From an uncultured Flavonifractor sp. (GTDB lineage: Bacteria; Bacillota; Clostridia; Oscillospirales; Oscillospiraceae): DNA of 25,456 nt. Each line of letters starts with the position of its first letter. Within the stretch, counting starts at the first letter, position 1. The stretch covers positions 1 to 25,456 of the forward strand of contig CAJUDT010000025.1 of assembly GCA_910585415.1 (NCBI GenBank). The letters are read 5' to 3'. The notes beneath the pieces are model-generated. The model was not told the DNA's origin. It ran no database searches and was given only the letters and a program-made list of their open reading frames with translations. Below, one piece after another: positions 1-7,204 of this stretch. A program made the translations under genes and the position numbers.

Positions 1-55
1 GGAGCAAGTAAAGGCAGACTGTATATCGGGGTTAATTGAACGTGCGTATATTTGT

Positions 56-496
56 ATGAATAAAATGCTTCGGTTCCTTCTGATAGGGATTCTGCCCTTG
101 CCTCTCGGTGTTTTGTTCAACTGGCTGTTTGTGGAATTTTTCTTCCCCAGGCCGGTTAGCGTGCTGATATCGGTCTTTCTCCTGCTGGTGTGGGGAGGTA
201 TTGCGTTTTGGCTGTCCTCCCCCGGCCAGAACGCGCTTTTACAGGCCCTTTGCATGTGTGCTGCCGGTCTGCTGGTTTTGGCGCTGATTCTTTTTCAGGA
301 ACTGGTCATGGGAGAGTACTGGGGCGGCTTGATCGGGCTCGGTACCCAGGCGTTCTTTTTACCCTGGCTTCCCCTCGCGTCCGAAATGCTCTCCCCTTTT
401 TTCCTCCATGTATGGCCGCTGTATCTCGCCATCTGGGCGGCCCTGTTCCTCACAAGCTGGCTCGGATGCTCCCTCCGGTGGCGGATGCAGACCTAA
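56..496 (+). CDS. Small multi-pass membrane protein of unknown function
   Basis: The 146-residue product is almost entirely hydrophobic. About four or five membrane spans can be seen, roughly at residues 5-27, 34-53, 60-82, 88-110 and 117-138, with a short basic tail. I recognise no catalytic motif or family. The start is uncertain: neither the ATG at 56 nor the in-frame ATG at 65 has a good ribosome site, and the gene may begin further left in sequence cut off by the window edge. It is convergent with the radical SAM gene, and the two stops flank one hairpin. No neighbour hints at a role. The reading frame is open over its whole length with membrane-protein composition, so I take it as real, but its function is unknown. 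Confidence 0.6.
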   Translation: MNKMLRFLLIGILPLPLGVLFNWLFVEFFFPRPVSVLISVFLLLVWGGIAFWLSSPGQNALLQALCMCAAGLLVLALILFQELVMGEYWGGLIGLGTQAFFLPWLPLASEMLSPFFLHVWPLYLAIWAALFLTSWLGCSLRWRMQT

Positions 497-531
497 CAAA
501 AGGGCCCCCACAGGTAACCCCTGTGAGGGCC
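497..531. terminator. Hairpin terminator between convergent genes
   Basis: The arms at 503-514 and 520-531 form 5 bp plus 6 bp separated by one C/A mismatch, with a 5-base loop. Read on the minus strand the hairpin is followed by CTTTTGTT, which suits termination of the radical SAM transcript. On the plus strand the T-tract is poor. It lies between the two stop codons. Confidence 0.65.
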
Positions 532-561
532 GTCTTGATGTATCAAAGGTTCGGCGGCATA

Positions 562-1944
562 TCAGCCCGTCCGGCCCAGTCCGCAGCCGCCGCACTTGGC
601 ACAGCTGCCGGGGTGGCTTTCCTCCCACAGAGCCTCGGCGGTGGGGGCCCAGCGCTGGGCGTAGGGGCGGGTCTTGGCGGTCAGGTGCTCCACGCTCTCC
701 GGGGACTGGGGGTCGGTGGAGTGGGCTCCTGTCTCCCGGACCATGCGCTCAATGCACGCGGGGTTCTCCAGCATGGGGCAGGGCTGAAGCATGTTGTCGT
801 TGAAGGGCTGGCCGTCGTGGTAGGCCATAAACAGCGGGGAACGCAGGCAGTCCAAGAGGCTTTTTTCCCGGATGTTGCTGTCCGAGTAGTGGATGAACAC
901 GCAGGGGTCCACGTCTCCGTTGGCGTTGATGTGCAGGTAATTCCGCCCTCCGGCGATACACCCTCCCACATACTCCGCATCGTTCTGGAAGTCAATCGAA
1001 AAAATACCCTTGGTATTGCGCATAGCCCGGATATGACGGTAGACCTCTGTGCGCTGTTCGGGGGTGGGCATGAGCTCCGGCGCGGCGTCGTTGCCCACTG
1101 GCATATAGTGGAAGAACCAGATAAAATAGGCCCCCAGGTCCATAATCTTGTCGTAAAATTCCTCGCTGGTGATGTCCCTATAGTTCACACTGGTGTAACA
1201 GGTGGAGACACCGAAGGGCAGCTTGTGGGCTTTCAGCAGGGCCATAGCGCTGGTGACTTTCTGGTAGACGCCCGCGCCCCGGCGGCTGTCGTTGGCTTCC
1301 TCGAAGCCCTCCAGGCTGATGGCGGGAATGAAGTTCTTGACCCGCAGCAAATCCTGACAAAATTCCTCGTCGATGAGGGTGGCGTTGGTGAAGGAGAGGA
1401 AGGCCGCGTCCGGGTGCTTCTCGCATAGGGCGATCAGGTCCTTTTTGCGCACCAGAGGTTCTCCTCCGGTGTAGATGTACATATACACCCCCAGCTCCTT
1501 GCCCTGGGTGATGATGGAGTCGATTTCCTCAAAGCTCAGGTTGAGCTTGTTGCCATACTCTGCCGCCCAACAGCCGGTACAGTGGAGATTGCAGGCGGAG
1601 GTGGGGTCCAGCAGAATGGCCCAGGGGATATTGCATCCATACTTGGCCCGCATTTCCTCCTGCCTGGGCCAGCCCACCAGATTGGCGTTTACCATAAAGT
1701 TCGTGAAAAAGGTTTTCAGCACGTCGGGGTCGGTTTCGCTCCAAACCTTTTCCATAAGCTGGTGCCAGCAGGAATCCGGGTCATTGATAACCGCGTCAAA
1801 GGCGGCCCGCTGGTCGGGGAAGGTGTCTCCGGCGAACTTGTTTACCAGGTCCATGACCTTGCGCATGTTGGTCATGGGGTCCTTGCCCAGGTAATCATAT
1901 ACCTTGCTTAGGCCGTAGCGTTTGATATTATCAGGAATTTTCAT
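562..1944 (-). CDS. Radical SAM protein with Cys-rich (SPASM-like) C-terminus
   Basis: A 460-residue radical SAM enzyme. The CNLHCTGC motif (C118, C122, C125) binds the SAM-cleaving 4Fe-4S cluster, and GGEP at 161-163 is the usual SAM-contact motif. A Cys-rich C-terminal half (C329, C348, C366, C389, C397, then CAKCGGC at 448-454) resembles SPASM/twitch domains that carry auxiliary Fe-S clusters. The first ~100 residues are an extra helical region. The start at 1944 is chosen over the upstream in-frame ATG because AAAGGAG lies about 10 bases before it. SPASM enzymes often modify peptides or act as anaerobic sulfatase maturases, but no precursor peptide or sulfatase lies nearby, so the substrate is unknown. 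The gene appears monocistronic with a shared terminator. Enzyme class is firm; reaction is not. Confidence 0.9.
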   Translation of the reverse strand: MKIPDNIKRYGLSKVYDYLGKDPMTNMRKVMDLVNKFAGDTFPDQRAAFDAVINDPDSCWHQLMEKVWSETDPDVLKTFFTNFMVNANLVGWPRQEEMRAKYGCNIPWAILLDPTSACNLHCTGCWAAEYGNKLNLSFEEIDSIITQGKELGVYMYIYTGGEPLVRKKDLIALCEKHPDAAFLSFTNATLIDEEFCQDLLRVKNFIPAISLEGFEEANDSRRGAGVYQKVTSAMALLKAHKLPFGVSTCYTSVNYRDITSEEFYDKIMDLGAYFIWFFHYMPVGNDAAPELMPTPEQRTEVYRHIRAMRNTKGIFSIDFQNDAEYVGGCIAGGRNYLHINANGDVDPCVFIHYSDSNIREKSLLDCLRSPLFMAYHDGQPFNDNMLQPCPMLENPACIERMVRETGAHSTDPQSPESVEHLTAKTRPYAQRWAPTAEALWEESHPGSCAKCGGCGLGRTG

Positions 1945-2022
1945 GGTTGAATCCGCTCCTTTTTCCGGCATACATCAAGTATCCTTGGTTGGTTGATACT
2001 ATAACCTCCGCCGTAAAAAAGG

Positions 2023-2050
2023 ACCATAGACAAAACCCCGGACCTGTCAA
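2023..2050 (-). promoter_or_regulatory. Candidate sigma-A promoter of the radical SAM gene
   Basis: On the minus strand a perfect TTGACA (2050-2045) is followed after 16 bases by TATGGT (2028-2023). A 6-bp inverted repeat CTGTCA-N7-TGACAG (2044-2062) overlaps the -35 box, and a second TTGACA lies at 2079-2074. The -10 is only a 4/6 match, so this is tentative. Confidence 0.4.
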
Positions 2051-2143
2051 AACTCCTGACAGATTTGAAGATGTGTCAAAAAAGATGGTATCATGTTCAA
2101 GACTATATTTTGTGGTTTTTCCTGATTCTTCAAAAATGATTGC

Positions 2144-5074
2144 TTATTCCGAACAAAATGCCTCCACCATTTCACTTGTCAGCGGGTACCATGCCGCATC
2201 CGGATTGGCAATCATCTTATCCGCAGCATCGTCGAATTGCTCCAAGGTAGCAGCCGTTCCGTTGACCACATACTTTGCGGGGTTACTGCCCTCACAGTAG
2301 TTCATCCTGTCATGGGTGAACTCCCTTTCTCCAAAGGCCACATGGCCCCAGCCCCAGCTAGCCGCACCGCTGGAGTAAAAAACGGTGCCGTCGGACTTTA
2401 AGGGCATATACCAGCGGTAGTATGCCTCATACCCGTAAACGGTCCCCTCCCGCTCGTCCAGAAGGAGCGACATACCGGTGTTTTCGTCCAGCATGACGGC
2501 CACCTCATTCTGTCCATCTTCATCCATGTCCGCCACCGCAAAGGTAATGCGCGGATGCAAGAGCGATTCTCCGAGGGTACTGTTGGCAATGGTCTCCTGC
2601 TGCCCGTTCGCCGTGAATAGAAATTCCTGCTCGTTCAGCAGCACCTCCCGGTAGACGCGGATGTCCGTGGGCTCCGTTGCTGTGAAGGTCAATGTGATGG
2701 GCGTATCCTCCAAATCCCATATCATTCCCAGGTACAGGTCCCGCTCCTCCTGAGCAGCGTTCCGCCGGGCGGGCAGCTCGCTCAAAAAGAAATATTGGTA
2801 GACCCAACACCCCGGCTTATGCCCCAGCAGCTCCATGCGCCCCGTGATGGCCTCCCGTTCCTCGGGGTCAATGTCCAGCTGAAAGATCCCCATACCATCC
2901 AACGTCTCGCCGATATTCGCTGCGGAAAACACCACTTGCCTGCCATCCTCCTCCGCCTGCCAATGCCCCGCCCAGCTTTCTGGAAACTGGAGGGTAAAGC
3001 CATAGGTTTCGTTGGTGTAGACCGTCCCGCCGGCATCGGACGCCTGCGCGGGCACCCCGCCGGTCCAGCGGAACGGCGCCCCGTCATAGGCCGGTACGGC
3101 AAGGCTGGTGTCGTAATGGTCCATCTTGGAGGACTTCCCCTGGTCGAAGCGCAGGGTGTCCCCGTCCTCGATCACAAACACATACCGCCGCGCTCCATCA
3201 TCGGTAGTACAGGTCACCACATTGCCCTCCACCGTATAGGACCCGATCGGGAGGTAAGAGGACAGCATGTCGGAAAACAGCTGGAACCGCCGGGCCTCCG
3301 CGTCAATGGTCAGCTGGGGCGTCATGGGGATATCGCCGGTGATCTCTGTGCCCTCCGGGGGCTCCATGGAGTACACCCCCGACCGGGGCACATTCACATA
3401 CGCCATCAAATCCACCAGCCGGAAGGTATCCCCCAGCCACACCCGCAGCTCCAAGGTACTCAGCTCCGCCCAGTGGCCGGAGGGGATGTTCATGGCATAG
3501 GTAGTCCCTGGCTGTAACGTCTCGTGCTCCAGGTAGTGGAAATCGCAGTCGTTTCCGTGGCTGTGACTGCTCCCGCCGGCGTCCTTGCCGGAGACTCGGA
3601 TGCGCCAGTCCTCGGACGCACCGTAGTCCGGCATGGTGAACCACAAATCTCCGTCCTGATATGTGATGCTCCGCACCAGCGCGTCAACCGCCTGCTCCTC
3701 CGGGGTCATTTCCTCCAGGGGCTGGTCTGTCTTTCCCTGCGAAACCTCACCGGGCCGGATGTAGGGCAGCAGGTCAATGGGCTGCTCCACAATGCCTAGG
3801 GTCACATGGATAAACAGCTCAGTGAGGTGCTCCGCCACCTCGGCCAGATTTTCGGTATAGGTTTCCCCCGGCTCCCACTCTGTATCGGTGTGGTAGTGCA
3901 GGCTCATGCTCATACCGTCCTCAAACACCGCCCGGCCGCTGATTTCCAGACTCCAGGGCTGGGAGGGAACGTCCGCGTCAGGAATCGTGAACGAGAGTTC
4001 TCCCGTCGCTTCCTCATACTGAATACTTTGTTCCAGGCGGTCGATGGCCTCCGTCTCGCTGATTCTTCCCTCCGCCGCCCGGCAGGCCACCAGCGAGCCC
4101 GCCAGCAGGGCCACCGCCAGCACCACGCACACCAAAACGACACTGTTCTTCTTGTGCTGGAAGAGGTTCTTCAGCCTCCCCTTCAGATACTGTTTCCCGC
4201 CGCCGAAATAGGTGGACAGCACCGGAGCCCGGCACCCAGCGGCTGTGTGAATCAAAATCTCCCCGTACCGGCGGCGGAACTCCTTGTCCTGTCCCTTGAC
4301 GACGTCGTCGTCACAGCACAGCTCCAAATTTCTCCCCGCCTCCCGGCTCATCCACCACACCAGGGGGTTGAACCAGTGGACCGCGTTGGCCAGGAGCAGC
4401 AGGAGCTTATAGGCCACGTCCCCCCGCTGGAGATGGACCAGCTCGTGACGGAGGACCATAGCCCGCGCTTCCTCCCCCATCTCCCCCTCGGGCAGGAGAA
4501 TCACCGGATGGAACAGCCCCAGCATCATAGGGGTGGGCAGGTCCTTCACCCGCCGCAGCTCCACCGGACGGCGCAGGTCCAGCACCCGCTGTCCCTCCCG
4601 CAGGGCGGTCCAGTCGTCCTCCCTGGCCGGAACTGACCGGGCCAGAAGCCTCCGCCGGGCCACCCAGTAGGACCCCCACTGCCACAGCACAAAGACCGCT
4701 CCCCCCGCCAGCCAGAGCACCCCGGCAATCGCCACCAGGGACACCGTGGAAACGGGCTCCGGCTCCGCCGCAGGAAGCGCCCCATCCCCCGACGGCAGGA
4801 CGGCCGGGCCTGGATTCGGAACGGGCTCCACCGGAACAGGCGGAGCGGGGCGCTGAATGGGCACCACATAGCTTGGGGCCTCCACCGTCACCACCGGCTC
4901 CGGGAGGTTGAACTGAACGGGCAGCAGCAGCCGAAAAGCCAACAGCAGCCAGAGAACATAGCAGGTCCGGGCGGCATACCGGTGGTGTATCCGCCGGGAC
5001 AGGAGCAGCAGGGGCAGCAATACCGCCGAGCACCCCAGTGACAGAGTGACCGCCCGCAAAAACAGGGCCTCCAT
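2144..5074 (-). CDS. BlaR1/MecR1-type M56 metalloprotease receptor with long sensor region
   Basis: A 976-residue membrane receptor-protease. The N-terminal ~330 residues are the M56 part: membrane spans near 3-25, 37-55, 110-132 and 311-330, the zinc motif HELVH at 210-214, and a further ligand-type Glu in the NLELCCDDD segment near 251. In BlaR1/MecR1 systems an extracellular ligand triggers this cytosolic protease, which leads to loss of the BlaI repressor encoded just upstream. Residues 331-976 would lie outside the cell. They contain two related ~95-residue repeats (about 341-435 and 460-560), a beta-rich region (591-650), a segment near 688-740, and an EF-hand-like loop DMDEDGQNE at 849-857. 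No penicillin-binding SxxK domain is evident, so the ligand need not be a beta-lactam. The ATG lies three bases after the blaI stop, with GAAGGAGG inside the blaI end. Confidence 0.88.
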   Translation of the reverse strand: MEALFLRAVTLSLGCSAVLLPLLLLSRRIHHRYAARTCYVLWLLLAFRLLLPVQFNLPEPVVTVEAPSYVVPIQRPAPPVPVEPVPNPGPAVLPSGDGALPAAEPEPVSTVSLVAIAGVLWLAGGAVFVLWQWGSYWVARRRLLARSVPAREDDWTALREGQRVLDLRRPVELRRVKDLPTPMMLGLFHPVILLPEGEMGEEARAMVLRHELVHLQRGDVAYKLLLLLANAVHWFNPLVWWMSREAGRNLELCCDDDVVKGQDKEFRRRYGEILIHTAAGCRAPVLSTYFGGGKQYLKGRLKNLFQHKKNSVVLVCVVLAVALLAGSLVACRAAEGRISETEAIDRLEQSIQYEEATGELSFTIPDADVPSQPWSLEISGRAVFEDGMSMSLHYHTDTEWEPGETYTENLAEVAEHLTELFIHVTLGIVEQPIDLLPYIRPGEVSQGKTDQPLEEMTPEEQAVDALVRSITYQDGDLWFTMPDYGASEDWRIRVSGKDAGGSSHSHGNDCDFHYLEHETLQPGTTYAMNIPSGHWAELSTLELRVWLGDTFRLVDLMAYVNVPRSGVYSMEPPEGTEITGDIPMTPQLTIDAEARRFQLFSDMLSSYLPIGSYTVEGNVVTCTTDDGARRYVFVIEDGDTLRFDQGKSSKMDHYDTSLAVPAYDGAPFRWTGGVPAQASDAGGTVYTNETYGFTLQFPESWAGHWQAEEDGRQVVFSAANIGETLDGMGIFQLDIDPEEREAITGRMELLGHKPGCWVYQYFFLSELPARRNAAQEERDLYLGMIWDLEDTPITLTFTATEPTDIRVYREVLLNEQEFLFTANGQQETIANSTLGESLLHPRITFAVADMDEDGQNEVAVMLDENTGMSLLLDEREGTVYGYEAYYRWYMPLKSDGTVFYSSGAASWGWGHVAFGEREFTHDRMNYCEGSNPAKYVVNGTAATLEQFDDAADKMIANPDAAWYPLTSEMVEAFCSE

Positions 5075-5077
5075 AAC

Positions 5078-5452
5078 TTACCCCTCCTTCAAGGTATCCA
5101 GGTACGCCTGGAGCTCATCCACATCCGCCCCGGTGAGGGCTCCGCCGTCGTACAGGGCGGCGGCAAAGCGCTTGAGGGAGCCCGCATAGAGCTTGCGCAA
5201 AATGCTCTGACTCTCCTGACTTTGATAGTCCTCCCACACCACCAAGGGGCGGTAGGAGTTCGTCTTGCCCGCCTTTTCACAGACCAGAAATCCCTTTTCC
5301 TCCAGACGCTTCAGGTAGCTGTGCAGGGCGCTGGCGGTGAGTTTGCGCTCCAGGCGCTCCATGATTTTCGGGGCGCTGATGGGCCCCTCCGCCTTCCACA
5401 CCACCAGCATAATGTCCAGTTCCGATTCCGGCAGACTTTTTCGCTCTTTCAT
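5078..5452 (-). CDS. blaI: BlaI/MecI-family winged-helix repressor
   Basis: A 124-residue protein of normal family length. An N-terminal winged helix (roughly residues 8-75: LPESELDIMLVVWKAEGP, then the recognition-helix region TASALHSYLKRLEEKGFL) is followed by a C-terminal dimerisation helix region. It should repress its own operon until the downstream BlaR1-type protease inactivates it. Two dyads resembling the TACA-N2-TGTA operator of this family sit in the promoter just upstream, and the receptor gene follows after three bases, so the pair forms one regulatory unit. GGAAAG lies about 6 bases before the ATG. No beta-lactamase or PBP gene is adjacent, so any regulated target outside this operon is unknown. 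Confidence 0.92.
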   Translation of the reverse strand: MKERKSLPESELDIMLVVWKAEGPISAPKIMERLERKLTASALHSYLKRLEEKGFLVCEKAGKTNSYRPLVVWEDYQSQESQSILRKLYAGSLKRFAAALYDGGALTGADVDELQAYLDTLKEG

Positions 5453-5496
5453 CTCCGCTTTCCTTCCTTACTCCGCAAAATTGATTTGACAGGTTT

Positions 5497-5525
5497 ATTC
5501 TACATTTGCAGAAGTTGTATGTCAA
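5497..5525 (-). promoter_or_regulatory. Sigma-A promoter of the blaI-blaR1 operon
   Basis: On the minus strand TTGACA (5525-5520), a 17-base spacer and TAGAAT (5502-5497) form a near-consensus promoter about 45 bases before the blaI start. One operator dyad overlaps its spacer and -10 region. Confidence 0.85.
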
Positions 5526-5545
5526 GTACTGTTTTTGCATTTGCA
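5501..5545 (-). promoter_or_regulatory. Two probable BlaI operator dyads
   Basis: On the minus strand TGCAAATGCA (5545-5536) and TGCAAATGTA (5510-5501) lie exactly 35 bases apart and share an 11-base direct repeat, CATTTGCAGAA on the plus strand (5503-5513 and 5538-5548). Both resemble the known BlaI/MecI operator core TACA-N2-TGTA. One overlaps the promoter spacer and -10, the other lies upstream of the -35, a placement suited to autorepression. Assignment to BlaI is inference from similarity and position. Confidence 0.75.
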
Positions 5546-5546
5546 G

Positions 5547-5578
5547 AAAAAAGCTGCCCGCCAAGCGCTGCGGACAGC
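5547..5578 (-). terminator. Intrinsic terminator of the SLOG gene
   Basis: The minus-strand stem GCTGTCCGC/GCGGGCAGC (5578-5570 and 5561-5553, one G-U pair) has an 8-base loop and is followed directly by six T. It ends the 5635-6141 transcript just before the blaI regulatory region. Confidence 0.85.
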
Positions 5579-5634
5579 ATAGTTTAGAAGCCTGCACCGC
5601 CCCAGGGCGGCGGTTTCGATTGGATTTTCCATAC

Positions 5635-6141
5635 TCAGGTGGGCGTCACATCCAACAGGACCACCTCCAGCTTCCGCTTCATGGCATACTGAATCGTATA
5701 CATGGTCCCCCCAAGCATCCCGTCAAAGGCCGCCAGCAGCATGGAGGACCGGTCCACCATGTAGCGGTTCCGGCGGAGCATACAGCCCTTGTCGTAGTGC
5801 TTTTGTATCATCGTCTCCATGTCGCATTGGGCAATCAAATCAAAATACCGCTGCCGGTCCCCCTCCCGCCAGCGGTTGGGCTGCTCTTCGCAGGGGATGC
5901 ACGCCTCCAGAGTCACATCCTCCCGCCGCTCCCGCAGAGCCAGCACCGCATCGCAAAAATAAAAATCCGCCCCCAGGGCCATGCCGCACATAAAGTGGCG
6001 CTTTCCCCGCCGGTAGGCGTCCTCCACCGCACGGGCCAGCCGAAATTTCAAATCCAGACACCGGGGGTCCCGCTCGTTGTCCCGCCAGGGGAGTTTTTCC
6101 GGCCGGTGGCCTGTAAAGCAGCAGGTCTTTTCTATCTCCAT
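5635..6141 (-). CDS. YpsA/DUF1273-type SLOG-fold protein
   Basis: A 168-residue protein with the pattern of the DUF1273/YpsA branch of the SLOG (Rossmann-like, nucleotide-binding) superfamily: FTGHRPEKL near residues 9-17, CGMALGADFYFCDAVLAL near 52-69, EEQPNRW, then RNRYMVDRSSMLLAAFDG and the GGT motif near the end. The family is thought to bind nucleotide-derived ligands; in Bacillus YpsA is linked to cell division and stress, but its reaction is not known. The start at 6141 is chosen because GGAGGG lies 7 bases before it, although the frame stays open upstream. The gene is monocistronic, with a good promoter and terminator, and is divergent from ribU. Confidence 0.85.
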   Translation of the reverse strand: MEIEKTCCFTGHRPEKLPWRDNERDPRCLDLKFRLARAVEDAYRRGKRHFMCGMALGADFYFCDAVLALRERREDVTLEACIPCEEQPNRWREGDRQRYFDLIAQCDMETMIQKHYDKGCMLRRNRYMVDRSSMLLAAFDGMLGGTMYTIQYAMKRKLEVVLLDVTPT

Positions 6142-6178
6142 CCGCAATCCCTCCATTGTTCTTTGTTCCATCGAATCT

Positions 6179-6207
6179 ATTGTAGTATATCCACCGCTCC
6201 AAGTCAA
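6179..6207 (-). promoter_or_regulatory. Sigma-A promoter of the SLOG gene
   Basis: On the minus strand TTGACT (6207-6202), a 17-base spacer and TACAAT (6184-6179) lie about 40 bases upstream of the start codon. The promoter is back to back with that of ribU. Confidence 0.8.
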
Positions 6208-6241
6208 TAATTTATCGAACGCCTGTTTTTTTATTTTTCTC

Positions 6242-6269
6242 TTGACAGCCGCGTCCGTTTGTGTATAAT
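6242..6269 (+). promoter_or_regulatory. Sigma-A promoter of the FMN riboswitch-ribU transcript
   Basis: TTGACA at 6242-6247 and TATAAT at 6264-6269, both consensus, are separated by 16 bases. Transcription should begin near 6276, about 22 bases before the riboswitch aptamer. Confidence 0.9.
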
Positions 6270-6297
6270 GGTGAGTGGAACAACTGGATATGATGTC

Positions 6298-6421
6298 TTC
6301 AGGGCAGGGTGAAAATCCCGATCGGCGGTACAGTCCGCGAGCCGGAAACGGCAGACCCGGTGCAACTCCGGGACCGACAGTGACGCGCAGTCCTCGTGCG
6401 CGAAGTCTGGATGAAAGAAGA
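6298..6421 (+). promoter_or_regulatory. FMN riboswitch aptamer (RFN element)
   Basis: The conserved RFN blocks appear in order: AGGGTGAAAATCCCGA and TCGGCGGTACAGTCCGCGAG (about 6304-6341), then CCCGGTGCAACTCCGGGACC and GACAGTGA (about 6357-6384), a variable GC-rich hairpin, and AGTCTGGATGAAAGAAG closing the P1 stem. FMN binding to this aptamer turns down riboflavin synthesis or uptake genes, which agrees with ribU immediately downstream. Confidence 0.97.
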
Positions 6422-6445
6422 TGTGTTAACGGTCATTGTGCGCAT

Positions 6446-6510
6446 ACTCCTTCCTTTGATTTTAACACCTGCAAGGCATTGCTTTCAGGCGTTACCATCA
6501 AAAAAGGAGT
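6446..6510 (+). promoter_or_regulatory. Riboswitch expression platform: stem sequestering the ribU ribosome site
   Basis: Bases 6446-6452 plus 6455-6460 pair with 6504-6510 plus 6497-6502 (13 bp around a small internal loop), burying AAAGGAG. Inside it TAAC/GTTA and CCTG/CAGG continue the stem. GTGTTAA at 6423-6429 can pair with TTAACAC at 6462-6468 and would break the structure, giving an on-state. The stem is followed by G and six T just before the ATG, so it could also act as a terminator. Confidence 0.7.
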
Positions 6511-6517
6511 GTTTTTT

Positions 6518-7147
6518 ATGTCTGATCCCAACACCGCCACCGCCGGCCGCGTCCGCACCAGAAGCAGCGCCCGCGTCCGGGCCCTCACCGTCACCGCGAT
6601 GCTCTCCGCCATCTCCTTCGTGCTCATGTTCCTGGATTTCTCGGTTCCCCTCATGCCCCCCTTTGTAAAAATGGACATCTCCGAGCTGCCCGCCCTGCTA
6701 GCCGCCTTCGCGCTGGGGCCGGTGTACGGCGTGGTGGTGTGCCTGGTGAAAAATTTCATCCACCTGGTCACCATGACCACCACCGGCGGCGCAGGCGAGC
6801 TGTGTAACTTCCTGCTGGGCGCCTGCTTCGTGTTCCCCGCCGGAATCATCTACCACAAGATGAAATCCCGCAAGGGGGCCATCACCGGCGCTCTGGTGGG
6901 CGCGGTGGTCATGGGCGTGCTGTCCATCCCTCTAAACTACTACATCTCTTACCCTGTCTATGCCAACTTTATGCCCATTGACCTTATTTTGGAGATGTAC
7001 CAGTCCATCCGCCCCTCCGCCAACGGCCTGTTGGAGTGCCTCATTACCTTCAACGCCCCCTTTACTCTGGTAAAGGGCCTGTTGGACGCGGCCCTGTGCT
7101 TCCTCATCTACAAGCCCCTCTCCCCCATTCTTCACGGGAAGGTATAA
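6518..7147 (+). CDS. ribU: Riboflavin ECF-transporter substrate-binding protein RibU
   Basis: A 209-residue integral membrane S-component for riboflavin/FMN uptake. It has a basic N-terminus followed by about six hydrophobic segments. Typical RibU features are the first-helix region LTVTAMLSAISFVLMFLDF, then KMDISELPALLAAFALGP, the segment LVKNFIHL, and the C-terminal FNAPFTLVKGLLDA. It would work with shared EcfA/A'/T energising subunits encoded elsewhere. The frame is open far upstream, but that part lies inside the riboswitch, so the start is the ATG at 6518 after AAAGGAG. The FMN riboswitch supports the substrate independently. A strong terminator follows, so the gene stands alone. Confidence 0.95.
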   Translation: MSDPNTATAGRVRTRSSARVRALTVTAMLSAISFVLMFLDFSVPLMPPFVKMDISELPALLAAFALGPVYGVVVCLVKNFIHLVTMTTTGGAGELCNFLLGACFVFPAGIIYHKMKSRKGAITGALVGAVVMGVLSIPLNYYISYPVYANFMPIDLILEMYQSIRPSANGLLECLITFNAPFTLVKGLLDAALCFLIYKPLSPILHGKV

Positions 7148-7150
7148 GCA

Positions 7151-7190
7151 AAGCCGCCGCCAGTGCAATTCCGCTGGCGGCAGCTTTTTT
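7151..7190 (+). terminator. Intrinsic terminator of ribU
   Basis: The stem GCCGCCAG/CTGGCGGC (7156-7163 and 7174-7181) is extended by AAGC/GCTT (7151-7154 and 7183-7186) across one mismatch and is followed by a T-run to 7190. It may also help stop the convergent NTPase transcript, though the T-tract on that side is short. Confidence 0.9.
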
Positions 7191-7204
7191 ACAATTCAAA
7201 GTTT

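Noticed and set aside
190..1428. Long plus-strand open frame antisense to the radical SAM gene
   Set aside because: It is a shadow of GC-rich codon usage; the opposite frame encodes a clear radical SAM protein with motifs.
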